From NCBI GenBank assembly GCA_018343915.1, contig JABRWF010000003.1:3534001-3598000 (forward strand): a DNA stretch of 64,000 bases, in the 5' to 3' direction. Positions 24,755-36,948 of this stretch are shown here, piece after piece. Source of the DNA: Agroathelia rolfsii (lineage: Eukaryota; Basidiomycota; Agaricomycetes; Amylocorticiales; Amylocorticiaceae). The translations under genes and the position numbers were made by a program. Position 1 is the first letter of the stretch. Every line of letters starts with the position of its first letter. The notes under the pieces are model-generated. The model was not told where the DNA came from, ran no database searches, and saw only the letters and a list, made by a program, of their open reading frames with translations.

Positions 24755-27361
24755 ATGGCCTCTGGAGCGACCCAGCCTCAGGGCCAGCATCGCTCTGCCA
24801 CTGGTAGACACATTCTTCTCCCAGCCAGTGAGGGCTTGCATAGCGAAGTCATCATTCCCATCGCGACCCAGAAGGAGCTCATTACATTTACATTCGGCAG
24901 GGGCACCGTGGTATGTACAACTACTTCGATGCATTGTCTTTGTCTTTCTCACCCTTTGATCATAGCTCATGCGCCTATGGCCGGCTGTCCTCCTCCACAC
25001 CCTTTTCGCAGCAGGTATGTCATCTCTGCTAGTCCGCAATGAGATGAAAGAGGTTCCTATTAATCAAACCTTACTATGTCTAAAAGCTGTTGTGACGATA
25101 TCCATGAAGACCTCCCTTCATCTTGGCATTCCATCCGTTTTGCTCACCGTTCTTGGTGTTGTCATTGGTTTCGTTATTTCGTATCGGGCCAGCTCTGGGT
25201 GAGGCGGCTTTTATACAATTTAATGACCGAATGTTCATTGCTATGCAAATGCGCTAGATATGATCGTTATTGGATGGGCCGCACTTCTTGGACGGACATT
25301 ATTCGCAATGTTCGCACGCTCAGCCGACACATCTGGTTCCATGTCCCGCCTAGGCTTACACCTCTCACCCAAGAAGAAAAAGATGCGCATCTATCGGGTA
25401 CCGCAAATCGCGAATTGGAGGAGCTGAACCATGTCATGGCCGAGAAAAGAATGGCGTTGGACCTTCTTGAAGGGTAAGCTGTCATTTTTACATCCTAGGT
25501 AGCCGTTCTAAGTCATGATTTTAGCTTCGTCGTCGCACTCAAACACCATTTGCGCGGGGAAATGGGGATCTATTATGAAGACCTTTACTCTCTCGTTCGG
25601 CCTTTGCATAATGTATGTATATACTTCAGATTCGGAGATAGTTTCTGTGTCGGTACTAATTCGTCACCGGCAGCATCCCCGCCATGCAAGGAAGCCACAA
25701 AATCATTCTGGCCATACAGGGAATGGATCTAGCACTGACCAAAAACATCAGGATGTGCATGAAACCACCCCCGTCGCCACTCATGATATGCTCCCCTCCT
25801 TACACAAGGTTAAGTCTACTAAGTCTCTAGCGCCATCCATAAGCACAGCAGGCCGCTCAGTTGTGGACATCAGCGCTAGCTCTTCGCGAATTATCTCGGA
25901 CACCGAAACCGCCCACTTGCTGCCCATTAATCCCACAGGACAGGCACAAAACGAAGGCAGTACATCAAATCTTACTTTCCCTGACCCTTCTACCGCGGCC
26001 TATGGTACTTTTACACGCAGTCAACTGTCACTGATTTCCAGCAACGAATCAGGTGCTCACGGGTCTCTCCTATTTCCTGCCCGTGTTCCACGTCAGGACG
26101 GTGTTCTGGGCCACGTCTCGGCCAGTCTTGTACCATTCTCAAGTCTCTTTGGAGGTATTAAAAATTTGATTGTACGCTTACACGGACGGAAGAAGAATCC
26201 AGATAAGGATGTATGCTTCTGTTATCATTTCAATTGTATTCAAATTGATCTGAACACTGTTTTACATATAGGCTGAGCAACAAGGTGTTTCTATCGATCA
26301 TGAGTGGTCAATCCAATATCAAGAGGACCATATGACTCACAGGAAGCACCGCCCGCGTGTCGCTGGCGGCGGCGAGAACTTACCGTTGGATATTTTGCGC
26401 TGTTTCAGCGAGTGGTGCAGTGTTTTGGAGGAAAGGGGAACTTGCACCGGTTGGTTAAAATAGGCATAGTCGGTTCTGTGCATGGGTTGATGGGTGATCA
26501 CTTCCTAGGTAACGGTCTTGGCTGGATGTTCACCATACTAGTAAATTTGGAAGAGAACCTTTCTAGTAAGTACCCGATCCTCGGCTTCTTGCATCCCTCG
26601 CATTAATGCTCGGACAGCGCTTGAGAAGATCCTAACGACGCCCTTGCCTTTGTGAGTTTAGTCATTGTGATTTACGACCTGAGCTACTTACATATGTTTG
26701 CGTAGCGTTTATTCGGTACATATCAAGTAAGCCCTTCGTGACTTGTTTTGGTATGCCGTATCTCATCAACTTCGCAACTGTACTATTTTTCAAACATTCA
26801 GGCAGTGAGCATTAATTTTCGCACCTGCACTTGCCTGTATTTCATAGACTGATGAATTTACCGAAACTAAAATAACAGCACTGTCTGGATTTATCTCTTC
26901 TTCCTGCCCTTCCAGCTTGTCGATACCTTTGGATGGTACACAATTCCCGGTGTCGGAATTGCAGCCTTTATCTACCTTGGCTTCTTGGCCGCCGGTGAAG
27001 AAATTGAGCAGCCTTTTGGTTAGTTGCATAATCTCTATCGTTGAATGTTCCTTGATTGATGCATATATGCTGGATCGTATTGTACAGGCTACGACGATGT
27101 GCGTTATAATCATCCACCCTTAGATTACAATATTGCATCTAACTGATTCAATCCCTGCAGAACGATCTCGATCTCGACCTCTTCTGCAACGAGATCATCC
27201 ACGCCGATATCGAGACGCTCAAGCGAACGCCATGCCATAATGTATATCTCCCCGAACACAAGGGGCATAACCGCGTCTCTATTGTGGAGGCGGCCAGGGA
27301 GCGCCAGGTTGCAGAGGCAAATGTGTTTGCGCCTGGTGCGCTTCTGACGAGCCCTAATTAA
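24755..27361 (+). CDS. Bestrophin-like (UPF0187) membrane channel protein
   Basis: The first exon starts MASGATQPQGQHRSATGRH. Splicing gives helix LMRLWPAVLLHTLFAAAVV, then LGIPSVLLTVLGVVIGFVIS followed by YRASSGYDRYWMGRTSW. This Y/F-R-x-x-x-x-Y-x-R-x-x-x-x-R-x-x-W pattern is the hallmark of the bestrophin/UPF0187 family. After it come a soluble helical part (MALDLLEGFVVALKHHLRGE) and a long Ser/His-rich insert (about 25.7-26.1 kb) unlike short bacterial members. The closing block is DLDLFCNEIIHADIETLKR and ends TSPN. Known relatives are anion channels of plasma or organelle membranes, so a chloride/bicarbonate channel is the likely role. Exons between 26.6 and 27.1 kb are very small and least certain. 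The gene converges on the PLP-enzyme gene, stop codons about 540 bases apart. Confidence 0.85.
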
Positions 27362-27897
27362 AGAGCGTCACATCCGTAACATATTTCTCTTGCGCGCTTG
27401 CGTAAAATACAAGAACGCTATGCGTATGTGATGGCTCTGCGATGCTGTAACAGTAGGATTTCGTTTCCTTTACCTATCCATGATAACCCAAGCGAGTATG
27501 TAGAAGACGAATATTGTTAGCATCTCATTTACTTTATTCCCTATTTCTCGATCTAGCTCTTTGCTTTCACTCTTTTATTTCTTTCTCTCGTCTCAAGCGT
27601 CCTATTGCAGGTGCTACGTATCACTTACCCTTACTTTTTTTTTTTATATCTGTAGTTACCAAGTGCTTTCTAAACATCGTTCTGAATTCTGTTACCCTTT
27701 CCCTGTTCTTCTGGATACTTGACATATATCTGTTATAGAACGTTGAATTTCACCACTATATTTCTTCCTATGAAGTTGTACAAGCACATGTGACGGATAT
27801 AAACCCTTCAGTACAACAAGCCCATTCCGGATCCAATCACCTAAGAACACAGGTCGGTGGCATAACATAAGCTCTACAGGAGGTACTGGTCGAAAGC

Positions 27898-29644
27898 CTA
27901 CGCCAGAATCTCCTCGAGGATCTCAATGACGCGTTGAACCTCTTGCACGGTATTGTAATGCACAAACGATACGCGTATGATCCCATGGACTGGGTCGATC
28001 TTGGGCTGAAGGGTGGCGATGAGTGTATATGCGTAGAAGTGACCGTATCGGATGCCAATCTGGTTTGTATAATCGATTTTGACAAGTGTTTGATTTTGTC
28101 GTCAGCGCGAAGTCATACGGTCATGAGCATGATAGAAAGTAGTAGTTGAGAAATGATGCTCACGCCGCCTTTCGCATCAAATGCGTCCACGACGTCAATG
28201 CTCTTTATCGCACGCGGGCCTGTAACTAGAAAAGAGACGGTTGGCACACGATTCGTGCCTGTATGTTCTTCTCCTAATCATAATGGAATCAGTATATTTA
28301 TGTTAGCTGAAGTTCCGAAATCTTGTCCCAATAGCATAGCAAAAAGGATCCAGACTTACCAACAATTCTCACTCCTCTATCCCACTTACTCCTCAGGTAC
28401 CCCAGAAGCGGCTCGAGCAGCGTCTGTTCATGCGCCGCAATGGCATCAAATGCTCTTATCAGACCCTGTTGAACCTCCTCATCTTTCTCCGCAGGAAGGC
28501 CCTCCAAAGATGGGGTAGAAATGCCGACGATAGAAAGAAGGTAAGGAATAACTCCTGTGATTGCAAACGCGTTTTCATAGTGTGGGCCACCAGGCTGTAG
28601 CTTGATGGCGGCTGTGTAAGGCAGGAAATGGTGCGCGAGCGAGGAGAGGCGCGGGAGGATTGTTGAGCGGCGGGTATAAAGAAGGGCAATATGAGGACCA
28701 TAGACCTAGATATACGTTAATATTAAAAGTGAGTATTGATCGATGTTCATGTTCTGAGGTAGAAAAAAAAAATAAGATAAGCAAACCTTGTATACAGAGA
28801 ATATGCAGACATCAACGTCCCATGCACGCACATCGATCTTACGATGTGGAGCGTAGGCTACGCAGTCGACGCTGACAATCACATCTGGGCCTGCGAGCTC
28901 GCGTACACGCGCAGTGACGGTCTTGACATCCACAATAGAGCCTAGAATATTGGAACAGGCTGTGAATGCCACGACACGGGTCTGGAATGCACCAGTAGGT
29001 ATAGGTGAGTATATGCGCTCGATTATACACACATACAGGAGCTTTTACCTTTCCTGGTACAATGAGAGGTAATAGTTCGTCAATGTGCAGTGCGACCGAG
29101 TATGGGTTCTCTGGATTGGTCGCACGCGGGTACCAGAACTTGAGCGCAAGGTTTAGTCGCTTAGCAAGTTTCTTCCACGGGCCGCCGTTGGCTAATGTAA
29201 CAAAAACATAAAAAGAAATGCGGCCACATGCATTATATTTTGATCATTACGCCGTCGCGAGATGATATACGTACCTTCATGCTCGCCGGTGACAATGATC
29301 TCATCATCGGGTTTGAGTGTGCCGCCCAGCTCAAGGGCGCGCGCGACGTGCTCCATGCCGAGTGTGGAGCTGCTCACGGTCGACACCTCTTCCTCACTCT
29401 CGGCATTGAAGAGCCGTACACCGTCTAATACACCTTGGAGTACGCGGTCGGTACTGCGCTTGCTCACATCATAGTTGGCACCTAGTTGGGCATTGGAATT
29501 GGAGAGATAATCGACAAGACGGTCAATGACGGATTGGGCGACCTGGGAGCCACCGGCATTGTCTCCGTAGATGTAACCTGAGCGCAAAGCGGGAAACTGC
29601 GCGCGGACTTGATCAACGTCGAGGGTGCTAGTTGCTGTGGTCAT
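27898..29644 (-). CDS. Class V aminotransferase / cysteine desulfurase-related PLP enzyme
   Basis: Minus-strand gene starting MTTATSTLDVDQVRAQFPAL and ending VQRVIEILEEILA. The N-terminal block with YIYGDNAGGSQVAQSVIDRL is typical of the cysteine desulfurase-like subfamily. TRVVAFTACSNILGSIVDVK is the cofactor-stacking region. VSVDCVAYAPHRKIDVRAWD contains the Asp that binds the pyridine nitrogen, and the Schiff-base lysine is in FSVYKVYGPH. The C-terminal small domain ends with GIRYGHFYAYTL and RVSFVHYNTVQE. Members act on cysteine or related amino acids; sulfur transfer, epimerase-like and lyase-like reactions all occur in this fold, so the reaction is not assigned. I see no mitochondrial presequence, so it is probably cytosolic rather than the Nfs1 iron-sulfur enzyme. 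Introns are numerous and short. Confidence 0.88.
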
Positions 29645-29711
29645 TATCAGTGTACAAGTAGTGATTAGATGGATAATGCAAGTCTTCTTTCTGGGTTGAT
29701 AAAAAGCACCG

Positions 29712-29718
29712 CACGTGA
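29712..29718 (+). promoter_or_regulatory. CACGTGA E-box upstream of the PLP-enzyme gene
   Basis: CACGTGATC lies about 70 bases before the minus-strand start at 29644. In yeast this core binds Cbf1, which controls sulfur amino-acid genes, and the neighbour is a cysteine-desulfurase-like enzyme. The link is suggestive only. Confidence 0.45.
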
Positions 29719-31381
29719 TCACTGAGATGAAGTTCGAGAGCAATTCTCATTAGTCCTATTATAACCCTTGAATAGCCTGAACAGATTAGCTAGCCATAGT
29801 GAGTGTCCATGCCACATTTGCTTGATCATTGCCGTTTGCCATTTGTCCGTTCCATGATCATCATTGTCATTTAATCTTCGCAGTTTTCTTACGATATTAG
29901 ATCGCATTATTTCCATCAAGGCACTAAAGGCTTCCACTGCTTCGAGGTTCTATATTTTGATCGGTATATTATATATTGGCTATAAACCATTCCCTAACGG
30001 CTTGCAAGCATGTGCTGCTGGTTAACACTCTTTTCTCCAGTAACACAAAAGTGCTTTCCTGTAACAACATTTGCACTTGCAGCCCTTCTTGTCGAAGATC
30101 CCATCACAAAGCTCCCAGCTAAATGTTAAATGCATATGCTGACCTTCTGCGGCATGGTACAGGTTATAGCGCAGACGAATTTTCTGCTGGGTTCGATCAA
30201 ATCGGAGACATAGACCTTTATTCCAAAAAGAAAGAAAGAAAGAAAAATGTCTAGGGATTATGGAAATATGAAAAAATATTAAGAGAGGAAAGGGAAGCTC
30301 CTCCAAATACGATATCGCGTCGGTCATGAATAGTGTTATGGGTCTTGCATGGCATCAGGCTTTTCCGGTCCATCTAATTACGTTAGATACGAGCCACTGT
30401 CCGCGTGTGTCACATTCAATACATACCCAGAAGAATGAAGCCATAAAGAAAATTGTGTATGGATTATTCATGCAATTGAATGTAGTCATACAAGATCTAG
30501 GCGATATGAAACACGAAGCAGACGAAAAGGGATAGACAAAGCGGGGGAGGGATTGAGAGAGACCAAGGTATGAATATGAGGCTTGCTACAATGCACTAGA
30601 GGGAAATTGTATGAGACGCAAAAAAGGCACCGCTAGGGGGTATAGGAGGGTAAGAGTCCATGAGCCATGAAAACAATCTAGACAAGGAACTGCGCGCGAG
30701 GTTGAGAGCAGCCATATGCATATTATATTGTCCATCGTTTAGATGGAAAAATGATGGAGAGATGTTCTCAGGCTTGATCCATGTTTGCATGTGATTGCCG
30801 AGGTAAAAGAAAAGGATGTATGCGTGTCATGAGGCTAGAGGATGGCAGCTTCTATGGCGGCGAAGGCGGATGCAATGATGGTGCCAGTGTTAGCAACATT
30901 ATCCATGCAGCAAGCAGCTGAAAACTGGGCCATAGGCCGATGCATTCGCTAGTTTTGTCAATGGGAGGCCCTAGATCGTCACATGTCACCCCTAGGGCTA
31001 CTAGAGTAATATACGAAATTGCCAAACGTATGCCAATGTTCAATATATTCATGTTATCAGGGTAGGCGAATGCTAGCTGGTCCAAAACATCACACGCGAG
31101 TTAGTATTCACAGCTTTTCAACTGCGAGGATGGGGACCTTCTCGGCATAAGAAAAAGGCGGTTCAAGGTGAATATCACATGGAGGACAGGAGTGTATCAG
31201 TGGAGAGACGGCGAGTAACATGATCTGTGTAAAAATCACGTTGGATATATGCGCATCATTTTGTCTTCTTGCTCGCTTCATTACGATCAGATCCCGTGAC
31301 GTATTCTTAGTGTGCTTCTGACGCTTCTGACATCTCCCATTTTCCCCGCACCACGGTTAAGTTTCCCCTATTATTTTCTAC

Positions 31382-31388
31382 TATAAAT
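31382..31388 (+). promoter_or_regulatory. TATA box of the CFEM gene
   Basis: TATAAAT lies about 100 bases before the ATG at 31489, in a CT-rich leader. Consistent with a strongly and conditionally expressed wall protein. Confidence 0.5.
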
Positions 31389-31488
31389 TCGCCTCCATGT
31401 TCACCGCCCTTCATTCAGCGGTCTATTCCATCCTTTACCCTACTCTCCCATCTTCATCCCCTCTTTGTATTACATTTTAGCCATAGTC

Positions 31489-32244
31489 ATGTTCCGCAAC
31501 GCCCTCGTTGTTTTGGCTGCCATTGCCGCTGTGAATGCACAGGCAACACCTACACCCTCCCTCGACTCCTGTATCCTGGGATGTCTCTCCAGCGCTAGCG
31601 GCTGCTCATCCTAGTACGTGATATATTCCGGATTATTCGAACATCTTCGTTTAACCTGAATTATGCTTCAAACAGCACGGACTTCTCTTGTGTTTGCACT
31701 TCGTCGCAATTCCAGAGTGACGCGAGGAACTGCCTCCAATCTAAGTGCAGTGCTGCAGACGTTCAGACTGCTTTACAGCTCCAAGCACAGGAGTGTGCTG
31801 CATGTAAGTATACGCATCATAGGATATTCATGTTCCCTCTTTTCTGACCAACATTCACCCTACCCAGATACCACCAGTGGTTCATCGAGTGCCACGGCCA
31901 CGAGTGCTCCTGCATCCTCCTCTGCCGCATCTTCCACAGGTGCTGTAGCCTCCGGCTCGAGTGCTGCATCCTCTGTCGCATCCGAGGCGAGCAGTGCAGC
32001 GAGCAGCGCAGCCTCTGCAGCTTCTTCCGCTGTTTCCTCTATTTTATCCTCGGGATCAGCCGCTGTCTCCTCTATCAGGTCTTCTGGAACATCTGCTGCG
32101 TCATCTGCTTCGTCCTCAGCTGCTTCGGCAGCAAACAGCAGCTCTGCTGCCATGTCATCTGTCGCGCTCATTGGTACTAAGACTCTTGTGGCCGGCGTAG
32201 CCATTGCCGCTGGTGTCTTGGCTGGTGCCGGCCTAGTCTTGTGA
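31489..32244 (+). CDS. CFEM-domain, GPI-anchored cell wall protein
   Basis: Three exons (31489-31613, 31676-31803, 31868-32244) join to 209 residues. The signal peptide MFRNALVVLAAIAAVNA is followed by a CFEM module with exactly eight cysteines: DSCILGC, SGC, TDFSCVC, NCLQSKC and QEC. About 110 residues of almost pure Ser/Ala follow, suited to dense O-mannosylation as a wall spacer. The last hydrophobic stretch, from TKTLVAGVAIAAG to GLVL, is a GPI-attachment signal. CFEM proteins bind haem or iron, or take part in adhesion and host interaction. The Asp in the first Cys segment that many haem-binding CFEMs use is not obviously placed, so haem binding is uncertain. Short, compact and complete. 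Confidence 0.95.
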
Positions 32245-34335
32245 TGAGCCAGCGATGGCTTTCATGAGGATTACCGATCGAATGAATGAATGAACGCGGA
32301 GAAGGTTGATGTTTTGATGGTTGTAAAAATTGAATTTGGAAATCGTACGATGCTCCTTTGGACGACAGATGATCATGTTCTCTTTCTTTTTTTTTCGATT
32401 GTAAGGGGACTATGTTTTGATATCCCTTGGTATTACAGACTGTAGTGTGTATTCACAATTAATATACTTTTGTCGAAAGTACGAATGTAAGACTCAAATG
32501 GCCTGGGTGCAATGAGGTTGAGGCAAGGCTGGTGTGGTGGTGCATGATCCATTTTGATGGTTGGCGCTACGGGCATAATTTACCATGCGGTGCAGAGAGA
32601 AGTCGATGGACCCCAGAAGACCATGTGGCCACCGTGCACCAATACACCGCCTGTCAGCCGGACTGTTGGGGAGATGCATTGAATTGACGGGGACCCTGTT
32701 TCGCATCGGTGGAGCGACGTCATCTATACCATCATGGGTTCGTCGTGCGTGACCCAGGCTCACTGACAGTCCATGTGATTTTCAATTTGAATGAATTGAT
32801 TATTGTACGTCACGTTACACGCAACTTTGCAGTGTTCATCAATTTCACTTGAGGCCATGCCAGTGGTAGGCTCAATGAAACGAACCTTGCACGCGTATAT
32901 CGTGTGCCCCCTCAAAGGGCTAGACATGCGAAATGGTAGATGTACTCGCAATCAGAAAGGTGCTGAGAGGACATTCCTTCTAATACGGCACAGTGACTTG
33001 TTTTCCAGAGCAACACGCTAGAGTACCATATGAGTCTATTTTACAGCAACGAAGGATACTACTTCCTAAACGAAGCCGGTGGAGAGTGGGCAAACTTTAT
33101 ATGTAGCAGGGGCTAGTGCAGGGTTAGGTAACCACTCTGTCAGCCTCTCGACGATCTCCGCTTCGCAGAATGCCATAACAGCTGTTCATAAGCCGTCATT
33201 AAAGTTCACGTGGCGTCGGTCCATAGATGTAGCGCCCGGTATGGTTAGTCTTCTAAAGGAGTTTCGTCCAAATAGATTAAAACACAGTCCTCAGTTCAAA
33301 TTATCAACTTCAGAATTTATATCGAGACGATCTGTCGGAGACGAATTTAGCAAGACTTGAGAAAGCCCGTGGGATTTCTGCACCAGTGATTTTTCTTGAT
33401 TCAGAGAAAGTAAGATTCAGATGGTAACTTTATTTAGTCTACCAACGGAAGATCCGCACGCTCATTCTAGTTGTAATCTTATGCCTGCAGTAATCACTGT
33501 TTTCTTTACTTGGTTACACATGCTAGATTCACTGACATATTTGAGATCTTGACCGTGACGGTGCGAGGTTGCAAATAAAGCACCCTGCTCTCCTCGCTCC
33601 GGCTCGGCACGGACCCGAATTTACTGGATCGGCCGACGGACTATGTAAATGCATCTCAACTCTTCGAGAATGGAAATCGATCAAGTTTACTATTCCATTC
33701 ATCCCTATAGTAATGAGAATTAACGAAGTGAGAATAAATGGAAGGTAATCCTATAGCAGGGTATACTTGATCTTCAAATTTGTTTAGATGCAAGAGTAGT
33801 TTTTGAGGCCTTATTTTTGCACGTGACAGGCCCAGACTGTTAGAGCGTGATGCGTGACCGTTCATCGGCACGGATATTCAGAAGGGCTCCGTGATGTCTT
33901 GGCCTTCACCACTTCCGCCGAACTCTCTCTCATTATATTGAGTCGTGGATTTTTCAGCAGAATAACGAGACTATCATGAAAGATTGAATCAGAAGCACAG
34001 TAAATAACTATGATAATGAATATTTGCATAGAATTATAATGCAATGATCTCACTCAAGGTATCATGGCCATGGTCTTGGAAGTCGTTGGATGCTCCGAGT
34101 CAATGGGTTTAACCGATCATGAAAAAAATTCTCGCGGAACTAGCAAGGAACCTGTCACAAATTATGCTGTGGTCACTGGTCATCATCTTTGCAAACTATT
34201 GCGTATACTGGCCTGCTCGTCTGTGGCACTTCTTGGGGCAAAAAGATGGGCTTCGATATATCTGTCCCCTCTCTCTAAAACAAAGCAAATTATTCAACCT
34301 CGACCTCTTCCCACTATCATCTATCCAGTACTAGG
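32245..34335. other. Intergenic region before the permease array
   Basis: About 2.1 kb with no supported gene. Open frames such as the one at 33079-33360 match no family I recognise. The right end is the promoter of permease 1. Confidence 0.55.
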
Positions 34336-36948
34336 ATGCCCACCAAATCAGAGAACGAGTTTGATCCTGAAAAGCAATTCAGTTCGGTAGAGGGGGAGAA
34401 GACCGTATTACAATCTTTTTCCCGAATAATTTAGCATATCTCCTAACATATTCATGAACATAGAGCTTCTCTGGAGACGTCCAAGCCGCGGCACATGAAG
34501 GCAAGCTACAACGTAAGCTCAAGGCTCGCCACATAGCTATGGTACGCAATCAGAGTTCTTACGCTCAACTTAATTCTCACAAGGTAAATAAAAACCTAGA
34601 TTTCAATCGGAGGTACCATCGGTACTGGCCTGTTCGTGGGTAGTGGCGAGGCATTGTCTAGAGGGTGTGTTCGATCCATCTTACTCTCCTTGAATGTTAG
34701 CTAACCCTCGCACAGAGGCCGTATGTATTTCAGAAGCTCATCGGATAGCTACTTCTCGCCTAATTAATCATGTTTTTGTTAGCCGTCGGTCTCTTGCTGG
34801 GATATCTTATCACAGGTCTTGTCGTTTACAGGTGCCTAAGTATCTTGAGACCCGTTTTTGATGGATTTATTAATCATATTCTAGTATGATGGCAGCTTTG
34901 GGCGAAATGGCAGCAATGTATCCACTTTCAGGCAGCTTCGCCTACTACGCAACACGATGGGTGGATCCTGCATTAGGCTTTGCTCTCGGCTACAATTACT
35001 GGTACTGCTGGGCTATGGGTCGTAAGTTGCTTTTTCTTTGCACATATTCAAGTACTTTGTTGAGTCTTACTTTTTAAAGTTCCTACTGAGGTCACAGCTG
35101 CGTATGGCAAATACCCCCTCGAATTATTACTGGTATCCTAATCGATTTGTAGGGCTATCGTTATAGGTTACTGGGACTCTACAACCACACCAGCCGTCTG
35201 GATTACCATTTTCATTGTGGTCATATTAGTCATTAATTTGTATGTTCCTCAATACGATCTCTTCTTTGGTGAACTAATTTGTTATCTTTCATGCAGTGCC
35301 GGCGTTAAGTACTATGGCGAAGCCGAGTTCTGGTTCTCTTTCATTAAAGTCGTCGCAATCATAGGACTGATCATCCTTGGGATCATCCTCGATCTTGGGG
35401 GTGGACCAAACCACGATCGAATTGGCTTTAGATATTGGAAGAACCCCGGTGCATTCAATCAGTACCATGGAATTCAGGGTGCCAAAGGTCGCTTCCTAGG
35501 TTTGTTGAATTTCACCCAAATCTTGATAATATATATTGACTCGCTGATAATGAATCCACTTTATAGCATTCTGGGCAACCTTCCTTAACGCCGCGTTCTC
35601 ATATATTGGAACCGAGATTGTAGCCCTGGCGGCTAGTGAGGCGGAAGACCCAAGAAGGAATGTGCCCAAGGCCATTCGTCGCGTCTTTTACCGAATCATG
35701 GTCAGTCGCGTTGAGTCAGCAAACCATATATTTATCTAAAGTATATGGTATGGCAGCTTTTCTACGTCGGTGGTGTTGTGGTAATCGGATGGCTTGTCCC
35801 TTATAACGACAAGCAGCTGCTATCAGGCTCAAGCGACGCCTCGGCATCACCTTTCGTCATCGCTATCGAGAACGCTGGCATCAAAGCTTTGCCCTCAATC
35901 ATCAACGCGGTAATCTTGATTTCCGGTTGGTTTTTCTTTGGTCATACACTCTTTATTTATCTCTAATCCATTTATACTATTTCAGCCTTCTCAGCTGGTA
36001 ATTCTGACTTGTACGCATCTTCGCGCATGCTTTACGGCCTCGCTGCGTCCGATCAAGGGCCCAAGTTCATACGTAAGGTAACCAAGTCCGGCCTGCCGAT
36101 CAGTGGTATGCTCCTTCTTTTGTTCCTCATAGCAAGGTATTGATATTGTACTGAATTCGAGTAAAGCTGTCGCTTTGTCGTCATTGTTTGCTTTCCTCGC
36201 CTACTTAAACGTGTCCAATGGTTCATCAAGAGTATTTAACTGGTTCTCAAATATTACTTCCATCACTGGATTAATTGGTGAATACCGCTATCCATTTTTA
36301 ATCCATCGTCATACTGACCTAGTACATCTTCACAAAACAGCATGGCTATTGATCCTCATCACGTACGGGACTCTTTCTGACGCAAATCCAAATGTGCTCA
36401 CCCTGTAACAACAGATATTTACGTTTCCGTGCTGGTGTAGCATACCACAGCATCGATCGCAGCAAATTCCCATATCAAGCACCGTTCCAACCTTACTTAT
36501 CATACTTTGGTATTGTGATGATCTCCTTGATCATCTTGTTCAACGGTTTTGCCGTTTTCTTAGATGTTTGTTCATTTTTACTACTTTTCTCCTTGATCAT
36601 TTCCCATATAAGAGCTTAAGTCAAGAAGAAAACTGACCAGTCCCCAATTCATACAGGGTAATTGGGATACAGCGACGTTCATCATCTCCTACGTCACTAT
36701 TCCTATATTTGGTATTCTTTGGGCAAGCTGGAAGTTTATAAAGAAGACACGGATTGTGTCCATTGAAGAGATGGACTTTGTTACCGGCCTGCGGGAGCTT
36801 GAAAGGGAAGACGAAAAGTTGACTGCTACTCGTTCACATGAGCCGCAGACATGGTACATGAGGATGTGGAATTGGCTTAGTAAGTGGTTAACTCGAACAC
36901 CTCTATTGAGAAACCTGACTCATATCGATTATACTCAATTTAGTGTAA
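34336..36948 (+). CDS. Amino acid permease, tandem copy 1 (AAT/YAT family)
   Basis: A many-exon gene starts [15 protein letters not shown] and encodes a twelve-helix permease of about 550 residues. Helix 1 carries [19 protein letters not shown], the substrate-binding glycine motif of the AAT family. Later landmarks are [50 protein letters not shown], helix 6 [35 protein letters not shown] and [20 protein letters not shown]. It should import amino acids by proton symport at the plasma membrane; the specific substrate is unknown. A 5-nt microexon (34716-34720) is needed to keep frame into the GGPVGLL block. The last exon supplies only TG of the final Met codon plus the stop at 36946. If that last intron (36880-36943) is retained the frame stays open to 37043, adding about 55 residues. 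Confidence 0.9.
34716..34720 (+). other. 5-nt microexon of permease 1
   Basis: Bases AGGCC lie between an acceptor (CACAG) and a donor (GTATGT). Together with flanking exon ends GG and CC they spell Gly-Gly-Pro. Direct joining of the flanking exons would shift frame. The same size and place recur in copies 2 and 3. Confidence 0.75.

Larger units (their letters stand above)
29645..31488. other. Intergenic region between PLP enzyme and CFEM gene
   Basis: Divergent promoters of the two flanking genes. Contains a GAAA simple repeat near 30228-30245 and no convincing coding frame. Confidence 0.6.

Noticed and set aside
31860..32204. Minus-strand Ala/Glu/Asp-rich frame
   Set aside because: It is the shadow of the Ser/Ala repeat coding strand of the CFEM protein.
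34064..34390. Plus-strand frames just before permease 1
   Set aside because: They overlap the permease promoter and its first codons in another frame, with no family match.
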